In this document: one piece after another, positions 55,189 to 64,000 of the stretch | Layout: the number at the start of each line of letters is the position of its first letter | Position numbering within the stretch: position 1 is the stretch's first letter | Source: Gambelia wislizenii | Taxonomy: Eukaryota > Chordata > Lepidosauria > Squamata > Crotaphytidae | NCBI GenBank assembly: GCA_030847615.1 | Contig: JAUMIR010000004.1 | Coordinates: forward strand, 79,515,001-79,579,000 | DNA length: 64,000 nucleotides | Direction of reading: 5' to 3' | Notes under the pieces: model-generated | Database searches by the model: none | Told to the model about the DNA's origin: nothing | The model's input: the letters and a program-made list of their open reading frames with translations, nothing else | Position numbers and translations under genes: made by a program

Positions 55189-56792
55189 AATGCCACTGAT
55201 AAGCCATCTTTGCAAGTTGCAGGATGAGTGCATCACCATCTAGTTGAGCAAATGGACAATACCCAAATCAGCATTGCAAAGACATTAGAACAGGAATCAA
55301 GGATTTCATGAAACGGAAGGCAAGAGGTTAAGATCACAAGTTGATCTTTTCTCTGACATACAACCAGATGCCTGAGGGACATGAATCGCAGACTTTATGA
55401 AGTGGAACAAAAATCAGTGAATTAGGGGAAACTGTGTGGGAGCCAATTCGTTAGGTAAGGGCCTTCAGACAAGATTCACTGCAGTGAGCTTTGCATTAAA
55501 TGATAAATGAGCCCTGGAGCTTCTGCCAGCCAAAGACGTTTGCGTCTTGCTTAAATTCACGCTGATTGCTTGGCATCCCGTATTCTGTAGATGGTTCCTT
55601 AATGTGACTGATGATTTTTATTATACTTTTTTTTTGCACAATTTAAATTGCTAAAAATCTAACTGGCATTATTCCACACACTATGAAAATGAGGCACCTG
55701 ACATCTAAGGCAGTTAATGGAAGAAGAAGGAAGGGAGAGGCCTGCCATAAACCATGGTCTGTTGGACTAGAAAGGGGCAAGAAGCAGCTTCCTTGCATCT
55801 GCTGTCAGAAGATAAGGCTGTGCTTCAGTCACCCCGCTACCCACACAATTTACCTCAAGCACAACGGCCCACACTTAGTACCTATCAAGACCCCAAATGA
55901 AGAAGGAAAAAAAACAACAACAAAGAGGCCCTGCTTATTAGCTTCTATATCAAAAGGAGGAACCTATGACATTCCGAATGTTGTTGCACTACAGTTCCCA
56001 TCATCTTGGACCATTAGGTCTTCCAGATCTCCAGGCCTGCCCCTGAATCTCAATGCTTGGATGGTTTTTTTTCCAGTCCTCAGAGTGAGGGGAAGAATGT
56101 CAGGGCAAAGTACTGCCCTGGCTGTTCAGCCAAACCTCACACATGCTGCCAGACTGGGTTTCTTGTGGCTGCCTCAGGGGCCAGCACTGCAACCCTGGGT
56201 AGGTTTACTTGGGTGTAAAGCCCAACTGGGCTTCCTTGCCCAAGGATGTGGCAGAACTTGGTCTCTCCCCACCCCCCGAAGTGTGTTGGAGGATAAGATA
56301 ATAGCGTATGTTATGCCACATAAAGCTAGTATATTTATATTTTCTTCAGTTGTTAGACTTGGTGTTTTTTATTTGAATGGCATATTATGTGAACCTATGG
56401 TTGATGCTTACTGTATCATACTTAATGACATCACAAGGGACTGCCCCTTATAATACTACTCAACCACTGCATCATATCATTACCAGCAATTGCCATCATC
56501 CCTGATCAAAGAGCAAAGATGGGCAACAAATGGCCTATAAGCCACCTGCAGTGCCTGCTTGTTTATAGGAACCCTGTTGCTTCCTTACACTGCCAAACTT
56601 GCCACTGTGCCAGAAGAAAACACACCACTTTGAAATAAGGCACAGGGGATGTATGGGTTGTTCTTCTTGCTCCTATAGGCCTCACAGAAGCACGGTTTGG
56701 CTTTAAATCATGGCACGTTTTACAGTGAAGAGATGGAGTAGTACACCAGGGTGTGTGATTCCTCATGTGTTTGGGATAGGAGAGGTAAGTGA
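55189..56792. other. Unique region with a 256-codon ORF (55683-56453), probably not a gene
   Basis: The ORF runs through a hAT-like motif (CACTACAGTTCCCATCAT near 55988) and a block repeated at 50310-50400 (56365-56445). It shows no domain, signal peptide or repeat architecture. Repeat content in the ORF argues that it is a chance reading. Confidence 0.4.
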
Positions 56793-56984
56793 GTCTATGC
56801 CTTCAAGTTGCCTCTTGACCTATGGCGACCCCATGAATTTCATAGGGTTTTCATAGGCAAGAAATACTCAGAGGTGGCTTTGCTAGTTCCTTCCTCTGAA
56901 ATATAGCCTATAGCACCTGGTATTCTTTGGTGGTCCCCCATCCAAGTACTAACAAGATCAGACAAGATCTGGTGCCTTAGAGTA
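56793..56984 (-). mobile_element. 5S-rRNA-headed SINE
   Basis: The minus-strand copy contains CCTATAGCACCTGGTATTC and GGTCCCCCATCCAAGTACTAAC (5S part) and ATTTCATAGGGTTTTCATAGGC (body). Confidence 0.8.
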
Positions 56985-57242
56985 CAGTAGGACCCCTGTA
57001 TCTGCAGGAGACTGGTTCTGGGGGGGGGGCCACGGATACTGAAAACCGCAGATAACAGTGAACACCATTGAAAATAATGGGACTTCTGGTTTAAAATATC
57101 ATACAGTATCCTTGGAGGACATAGAAAATGTCTAGAGAGGATGCCTCTCTAAGCATTTTCTAGGAAGACTCTATAGTAGGTCTGCTGTTTTGTGTCCTGA
57201 AACCATGTATATTGGTTCTGCAGATACAGGAGTCCTACTGTG
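56985..57242. mobile_element. Tigger-like MITE
   Basis: The left end is CAGTAGGACCCCTGTATCTG and the right end is its inverse, AGGAGTCCTACTGTG. Internal inverted text is GAGAGGATGCCTCTC. It directly abuts the SINE. Confidence 0.75.
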
Positions 57243-58677
57243 TTTAGGTCCTGCTTATAGTCATACACAGATACAAAAAGAAAGAGTCAGCACCAGGTAG
57301 GAAATTCCCCCAGTGAAGTGCCATCTAGTGGTCATGAGCAGCTGCCACAGCATTACTGCATTATTGCTGCAATATGTGTGTGGAGGTTACAAACCACCCA
57401 CCATTATAGTTATCCACAGTTATTCCATAGAGCATCACTCAAGGACATTGCAGGCAGTTTAAAATGGTAGGGTCCAAGCCATTCATACTTAATACTTGTT
57501 GATTCCAGGCTCTAGATCAGTACACAGTGAGCAGTAGCAGCCCTCATGGACACATCAGAATGGTAGGCTTCAGCAGTTGCTCAAGGGTGCTGCTTGGCCT
57601 GCTAAAAGACTCCTATTCCTGTAATGGGGTTGCTTTTCACTCCCTTTATCAGTGCCATGGAATGCAATTTCAGGTATTTATCCTGTTACAGAACTGGGTG
57701 TACTTCCAGGTCTCTCCAAGGGTTCTTCGGTGCTGGATACTGACACACATCACTGCTATAGCATAAGCTTTATTGCCAGTAAATGATGCAGCAGATGTTA
57801 CATAATAAAGAAGCATTCTAGCTGTTTCACTGATAAGGTCCAACATCTCCTCACTATCAGTGATAGAACTGGACCCTCAAACACTCTCCTGGTATTTGGC
57901 AAATAATCAAATCCATTCCCTGCACTGGACATATGGGGAGCCCTTGGGCTGACATGCACCCCCTCAATACAAGACCAATGAAAGATGGGCTCCCAAGGAT
58001 TATATTGTGCAGAAGCAAACACAGAAAGCATGCAGAAGCATGACCCATCTCCACCCTCACTTCCCAAAACTATGAGAACTGTGCAACCAAGTTAGTAATG
58101 GCGAGGGGGATCACTCCCCTCATCCGTTCTCAGCCTTCATATCTTTTCCCAGCCTCAAACTGCAAAGGAAATGCAAAAAGTATCAAGCAAGGTCAGTAAT
58201 ACAAATTAATCCTTTCATGTGAATCAACAGCTGTTAAAGTTTGGTTATGATGCTAATAAGAAATCTAAACCCCATCTGCCTAGCAGCAGAGACCCAGCTC
58301 ACTACAGGATTACATAAAGGTAAAATGACTATCATACAAATTGTTCAAAAATGTGTTTATTGTGTGCACACCTTATCTTAAAACTGCAATGTGCGTTAAA
58401 AAAAAATCCTCAGGCTTAAGACACTCGCCAGAGATATTGTAGTTTTGGTTCAGAATTTCAGCACTCAACCAGACCTGCTGTAAAGGTCTTTGTAAAATAG
58501 CACTACATATCACACAGACTGGGTGTTTCTACCTGGGTTCCTGAAACCACCTCTTTCAGTGTGGCACACTGGGCTACATAATATATCATACTAGGTTATC
58601 CATAGGTCTTTTTTCTCCCTTCATCACAAAGAACCCATCTTCCCAGACAAGTATAATGCTGTGTAAATATCACAGAC
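57243..58677. other. Unique sequence
   Basis: No gene or repeat is recognised. Confidence 0.4.
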
Positions 58678-58680
58678 TTT

Positions 58681-59008
58681 GGACTTTTTCGGACGCTGAA
58701 AAATAACGCAAGCAGCCTCGTCAGCTTGTGAGGCTGCTGTGCTGCAAAGCGTCAGTTTCGGATGACGCTCGCCCCTGGCGGTACTGTTGCGGTACCACGG
58801 GGAGAGTTGAGCGTCATATTTCCTTGATTTTTACTCACAAAAGTTGATCATGAGTAAAAATCAAGGAAATATGACGCTCAACTCTCCCCACGGTACCGCA
58901 ACAGTACCACCAGGGGCGAGCATCATCCGAAACTGATGGTTTGCAGTGCAGCAGCCTCGCAAGCTGACGAGGCTGCTTGCGTTACTTTTTAAATGTCCAA
59001 AAAAGTCC
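58681..59008. mobile_element. Family-A palindromic element, diverged arms
   Basis: 328 bp. The ends are GGACTTTTTCGGACGC and, inverted, GGACTTTTTTGGACAT. The duplication TTT is perfect (58678-58680, 59009-59011). The arms of about 155 bp differ at roughly a dozen positions. Each arm holds a hairpin, AGCAGCCTC ... GAGGCTGCT, and a GGTACTGTTGCGGTACC palindrome. The centre is a TGAGTAAAAATCAAGG fold. Non-coding. Confidence 0.9.
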
Positions 59009-59011
59009 TTT

Positions 59012-59225
59012 AGCTTAAATACAAGGACCTCTTTCCATATGAGACTCCTCAGGTTTCTGACAGCTGTCATATGCATGCAAGTTGATGAACCACTGTCTGC
59101 CTGATACAACCTGTTTGCTTGATGCAACCTGGCTTTAAATGATCAGAGGCAAAACACATAGCAAAATGTTACATGATAAAGACAAAATTACCACTGGTTG
59201 AGCTGTTGGTAGGGGTAGGATTTCA
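59012..59225. other. Unassigned sequence
   Basis: Nothing is recognised. Confidence 0.35.
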
Positions 59226-59810
59226 GCTTGGTGGCTAGTAGCCAAGCTGGCCACCTATCCTGACTTCAGAGAGAGGGACTAGCACTGGGGCTTTGCTTTC
59301 ATGAAGCTCAAAGCAGGCAATTGTACCCTGAAAAATCAAATCCCCAGTGCTGGTTGGTCTGTCTGAAGTCAGAATGGGCAGCTAGCCTCAAGATGGTGGG
59401 GCAGTCATTCTGACTTCAGAGAGAATGACTAGTGCTGGGGCTTTGCTTTCATGGAGCTCAAATTGGATGATTGTGCACCAGAAAAGCAAAGCCCCAGTGC
59501 TAGTTGCTCTCTCTGAAGTTAGAAAGACCGGTCCACCCCACCATCGTGAAGCTAGCCACCCATTCTGACTTCAGAGAGAGTGACTAGCACAGGGCTTTGC
59601 TTCATGGAATTCAACTGTAAGCCATAAGTATGAGTAATATCTTTGACTCAAAGCCAAGTGCTTCACTGAGGGTAAAAATCCAAATGCATATTCAGGCTTT
59701 GGCAGGCGTGGCACTTAAATCCAGGCCTTAGTAGTCAAAATTTCATGCACTGTAGCTCCAGGCCAAAGAAGTTCAAATTTCATCTGGATTTTTACCCCTT
59801 GTGTAGTCCA
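59226..59810. repeat. Tandem palindromic units, probably part of a family-D element
   Basis: The block CTGACTTCAGAGAGA...GACTAG starts at 59260, 59410 and 59565 (period about 150-155). The first two are each followed by their inverse (59338-59372, 59488-59522). The right part (59740-59800, AATTTCATCTGGATTTTTACCCC) matches the right end of the element at 10211-10963. The terminal inverted repeats are not visible. Confidence 0.6.
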
Positions 59811-59944
59811 GTCACTTCTTGGTTTTCTCCAGCATCTGATAAACAAAGGCATTCTGGGGACGAACTTGTCCTGAAAAAATCTACGCAGGATGAGCCCCCA
59901 AAAAGCAACTCAGAGTCTTAATGATGGCATCTCTATTAGTACTA

Positions 59945-60090
59945 TAGTTGTCTTCTCCAGCATGGGATCATCTAGATGTATTGGATTACAGCTCCTCTCA
60001 TCTTCATTCAGCATTGCCTGGAGCAGATAGGAGTTATAGTCCAATGCATTTAGAGGGCCCCCAGGTTGAGGAAAGCTGTTCTGTATCATG
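59945..60090. mobile_element. Palindromic hAT-like repeat
   Basis: The left arm TAGATGTATTGGATTACAGCTCC and the right arm GGAGTTATAGTCCAATGCATTTA pair, around CATTCAGCATTGCC. This is typical of reptilian hAT palindromes. Confidence 0.55.
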
Positions 60091-61650
60091 GAATTATGTC
60101 CTTGTTTGAAGAGCTAACTAGCTGCACATTAATGTTATCTTAAAGCTGGGCATAGAAGCAGCTAGATGTGTAGAAAGTATTAGTATCCTATGCCATAGAC
60201 GGCAGTTAAAAGACCAAAGTATTTTCTTGCTTCACATCTGACCCAACTGCCATTCCACCTCTTTCTGAATCCATAGCTATTGCTTGCGTAACATTTTGAA
60301 CATAATCAGTTCAACTTTTCTATCTTTGTTGCACAATATTCCATTTCTTCTTTTAATGGCACCACCTGTATCCAAACGTCTCCATTCCCCTTGCTGAGTG
60401 TCTCTCTATTGCCCATAGATCATTATTTTCCCTGTCATCAGCAGTTTTTCCAGAAAAACCATCTGCATCATTCCTTCTTTCCTTGCCACCTCCAGAGATT
60501 TCTTACCCTGCCAACTAATGCAAATGCCATTTCTATGACAGATTTTGCACCATACTTGACTGTTTCCACCTGCCTTGGTTTGATGAGTTTCGATGTAGCT
60601 ATGGGGTCATTCGTCCTACTATCTTCCTGCATGAAATACCAGGCAAAGAAAAATTGGAAAAGCATCTTAGCATTATTGCTAAATTCACTGTGCTATTGGT
60701 ATCTCTTGGCCAAGGGACATCTTTCAGAGGCCAGCCCAAAGTGCAATGGACTTGAAAAAACAGACACAGAGTAGGGGACAATAGCTATCCTAGAGCCATT
60801 TCATTCTGATTAGAAAAAGGAAACCAATTAGACAAAGTAAGAGAGGGTACACAGATTAAATGACTTCCCCAAGGACAAACAATGAGGCATCAGAGAAAAA
60901 AGATCCCATCTGCTGGGTTTAAATCTAGGGGTGAATGTTTCAGGAGGTCCCAGTGTTTGCAGCTGTAGTTCTCAGGTGGGGAGGGGTGGGTTTAACGATC
61001 CAAATGATATTTTTGTTATCCTGGGCTATTCCAGACAATTCCAGCCAACAGCTACAGCTATTTATTGTCTCCCTCCCATTTATTTATTTTTTAAAATTCT
61101 GAGATGTATTAAATGAAATAAATTCCAAAGGGCACTTGTGCATCTATTGTTGTGGTTCATGCTGGGCTTTTTATCTACTCTCCCAACGAGAGATATTGTG
61201 AGGAAGGCTGTAGTGTTTGCATAATGGACAGTTTTGAGATTGATGGTTGCAAAGATAATGGCACTTTTTTCATCCTTTTCTCCACCCCACCCCCTACTTT
61301 TCTCCCTAAAAAAACAGAATTATAGCATCATAGTGCATCAGTGAAATCATCGATTTCAAAAACATCAGAACACACCCCAATCTAAGCAAACCACAATCCT
61401 ACTTTTAAAAAAACTTATAGTGGGGATTCAAGACATTGCTATGTCCAGCAACAAACAGGCCTCCTAAAATAATAGAAAAGAGCCCAGTGACAGAGAATAA
61501 GTGGACACAGCTATGACAACAACTGGCCAGAACCAGCAAAAACAAGCAAGCTGTACTGGGAGAGCTAATACCTGTTTAAACAAGTCTGGAAGAGCCCTAA
61601 TCTAATAATTAAGAATTCCTTGAGGAGGATGTCTCTGGGCTGTGCAAAGC
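60091..61650. other. Unique sequence
   Basis: A 127-codon ORF at 60391-60774 has no recognisable domain. Nothing else is identified. Confidence 0.4.
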
Positions 61651-61654
61651 AGGT

Positions 61655-61790
61655 CAAAGCTTGGAAAAGTTACTTTTTGGAGTACAGATCAAAGAACCAC
61701 CACCACCCCACTACCATCATTGACTGGAGGTTCTAGAAGCTGTACTGCAAAAGGTAACTCTAGAATGGGTAAGATGTGAGTCTTCTCTTG
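61655..61790. mobile_element. Short palindromic hAT-like repeat
   Basis: GCTTGGAAAAGTTACTTTTTGGAGTA pairs with GCTGTACTGCAAAAGGTAACTC at the other end. The same family as 648-803 and 55090-55188. Confidence 0.5.
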
Positions 61791-61899
61791 GGACACTCCA
61801 GAGAACTTTATCCTCTATCTTTTTAAGTGTCAGTCCAAGGGAGGATTGTCCCTTGGCAAGCTGCCAGAGGAGAGAAATCTGACTAACCGATGATTCTAA

Positions 61900-62550
61900 G
61901 GGCCTGTCTAAATGGTGAAAATAATCTTCTTAGAATTTGCTAGAATCCTACGTATCTTAATGGGATCCTACATAATTCCACTGTATTCAGAAGGAGGGGG
62001 TCCAAATCCACAGTAAACTCTAAGGGAACAGCCTCTGGGGCTTTTCCCAAAGTTTTTTTTTTTTTTTTTAAATCTCCATGGGGAATGTGCATGATCAACA
62101 ATTAGCACAAGCAATCAAATTTATTCACATAGCCCCAGAAAAGCAGAAGTAGAAAGCTGAACGGGAGCAGGGGATGGGGCTTGCTAAGAAGGCAAGCACC
62201 CTGGAACCGCCATCTTGGATTTTTGCCTTAGCAATCATGTGCTGAGGCAATAAAACAGCCCTTTTCTTTTATTTTTTATGTTTATTTAGGCAGAATGGCA
62301 CACTATTGTATTTTTGCACCTTAGATATGCCTTTTTTAAAAAAATACTGTTCAGCGATGGCAACTAGCAAAAATAAAAATGCGGGTCACAGCCACCATCT
62401 TGAATCACCGGCATGCCCGTTGGGACAGCAAAGTGGATAGCCTCACATTCCTGTGATTTTGCCAAACACCGTTAAAGACAAGTCGATCCTGCTTCAAATT
62501 TGCATGAGTATGCATCAATCCATATTTTCCCCCCTCGTATAGACAGGCCC
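61900..62550. mobile_element. Harbinger-like non-autonomous element (family E), TAA duplication
   Basis: The left end is GGGCCTGTCTAAATGGTG. The right end, inverted, is GGGCCTGTCTATACGAGG. The target duplication TAA is perfect (61897-61899, 62551-62553), the classic PIF/Harbinger preference. The interior contains CCATCTTGGATTTTTGCC and a related CCATCTTGAATCA block, and no ORF. The ends relate it to family D. Confidence 0.85.
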
Positions 62551-64000
62551 TAAAACATAAAGCCTTGACTTTCTCCCTGTGAATGAGTCAGGCTCCTTTC
62601 AGGCAGAAACCTTTCTAATAAATCACAAGGTTTTCTGAGCCCTAAGTTAAGGCTCTTGCTGACTAACATTCTTTCAGCTCATGGCTCAGGGCTGGTGAAA
62701 GTGATCATGTGTTCAGATTTACAGAGGATGGTCCTCATTCTGAAGGACTTTCAGAAGGGCAAGTAATTATATCAAAGGGATATAGCATGGTGAACCTATT
62801 GGCTAAACACAATATACCATTCGAAATGAAAAATAGAAATGGGATACATGTGACTAAAAACCAGAGCATGGGAAAGTTACTATTTGGATTAAAACTCTCA
62901 GAATCCTCCAACCAGCATGAACGTTGCTCATGCTGACTTGGGAGTCCTGGGAGTTGTAGTTAACTAAACTTTCTCAAGCACTGTTTGAAACATCTCTGTT
63001 GCTTTACATATTGTATGTGTATCCCACCTTCCTTTAGCACAGCTGAAGGTCACTTGCACCCACAATCCATATCCTGACCAGCTCAGTTACACCAAGGCTA
63101 CTACATTATGTGTCTTCACAGTAAAGGCCTGCCTCTAAAGAATAGGCACTGAAAGAGAAGCCAGGTGTCTGAATCAGAATGAATGGGACTGGAATGATAA
63201 ATTGAATAAAGCTATTTATTACATGTCAAGGCCCTGGCAATGAACTTTTATGAAAAGGCCCAGAAACAGTGCATAAAAAAGCAGCCAGCCAAGAAGAAAA
63301 CAGGGATGTCATGGCTAGGAAGACGGCATGACAGGTGGATAAAGTGATAGGAGAAAATCTATGTATGCATTGTCTTAAAGATGACAAAACCAAGATGTAA
63401 AGAAGCATTCAGCATTAGAAAATCACTACATCTTTTAAAAACCCTGAGGGTAATTTGGTCACAGAACAAGAGAACATTAGGATTACTGGAAAAGAAACAA
63501 AAGAAGATGAATGAAGAAACAATGCTGTATGCCTCAGTCTCAAAGAAACAAGCCATACAAAGGATTCCATTTGAAGAAATGATCAGAGTTGGAAGAAAAT
63601 TAAAAGTGCAAAAAGCAGTCAGGCAACATGAAATTCAGACTGTAGGCAGCTGAAATGGCAAGTGGGATGGAGAAAAACTGAGATCAAGGCTTTTGCCTTA
63701 AGTTTGAGGAGAGGCATTCAAAGATGGAAGACTATTGAAGTTATAACAAATCTTAAATGAATGTTCATCTGAAAGGGGACTGTTGGAAGCCAACCAAATA
63801 GAAAAGACATTAGGGAACTGCTGAGATTTGCAGATGAGATTTGCAGATACTCTATGTGTGAATGGATGGGTGGTGGTGACTGAGGCTGATAGTTTGTGTT
63901 TAGTTGGTTGGTCTATTCGTTGCTTAGCTGGTTAGTTTTAGTGCATCTCTGTTCCATTTTTGCTGCAAGACACAATAGTTCCACATTTTTAAAATTTAAA
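62551..64000. other. Unique sequence with a hAT-like repeat at 62868-62985
   Basis: The repeat has GGGAAAGTTACTATTTGG, CAGAATCCTCCAACCAGCATG and GGGAGTCCTGGGAGTTGTAG. The 90-codon lysine-rich ORF at 63381-63653 has no recognised domain. Confidence 0.4.

Noticed and set aside
59260..59600. CRISPR-like or regulatory repeat array
   Set aside because: Only about 2.5 units, each palindromic with spacer differences explained by divergence; eukaryotic transposon context.
60391..60774. 127-codon ORF as a gene
   Set aside because: No domain recognised in either strand's translation; isolated in unique AT-rich DNA without supporting signals.

Overview
The window is non-coding genomic DNA from a vertebrate, most likely a squamate reptile (an iguanian-type lizard is my best guess). 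The reasons are short interspersed repeats with a 5S-rRNA-derived head, a tRNA-headed SINE with the same kind of tail, and many clades of retroelement side by side: CR1, L2-like, L1, an L1/Tx1-type LINE, a LINE whose ORF ends in a C2HC finger, a Penelope-like element and a Ngaro-type tyrosine-recombinase element. There are also many palindromic DNA-transposon derivatives. I found no host protein-coding exon, tRNA, rRNA, CRISPR or prokaryotic feature. Every ORF I can interpret belongs to a mobile element; the other ORFs look like chance readings.

Layout. 1-17 kb: mostly old unique sequence, with a partial palindromic element at the very start, a 5S-SINE, a full copy of a TIR element called family B here (4.5-5.1 kb), a Tigger-like element, a Harbinger-like element with GGGCTTGTC ends (10.2-10.96 kb), a tRNA SINE and a hAT element with a perfect 8-bp target-site duplication (11.55-11.94 kb). 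17-22 kb: a CR1 split by a nearly intact L2-like LINE with an 8-bp duplication, then a Penelope-like element with an inverted fragment at its 5' end. 22-28 kb: hAT and family-B elements, and a Tc1-like relic containing two later insertions. 28-32 kb: a degenerate L1 (ORF1 and endonuclease) cut by a family-B element. 34.8-37 kb: two palindromic elements inside older repeats. 37.8-44.2 kb: an L1/Tx1-type LINE joined to a Ngaro element, giving one ORF that runs from the LINE reverse transcriptase into Ngaro. 44.2-44.6 kb: an almost perfect 331-bp palindrome. 45.5-48.4 kb: an L1 with an intact ORF2 end and a 16-bp duplication, inserted into a palindromic element, then another family-B copy. 49-64 kb: a LINE 3' end, CR1 fragments, a solo-LTR-like insertion in a Tigger-like element, SINEs, another palindrome (58.7-59.0 kb), tandem palindromic repeats and a TAA-flanked element (61.9-62.6 kb).

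The most notable theme is a cohort of non-autonomous elements whose ends start with GG (GGA-TTT/TTA-TCAGA or GGGCYTGTCTA) and which, where boundaries are clear, sit between 3-bp duplications. This fits a PIF/Harbinger-type transposase that is not encoded here. Several are long palindromes with smaller hairpins inside each arm, and one has arms that are essentially identical, implying recent activity. Nesting gives a relative age order: Tigger-like, Tc1-like and CR1 elements are oldest; family B, L2-like, L1 and the LTR-like insertions are younger.
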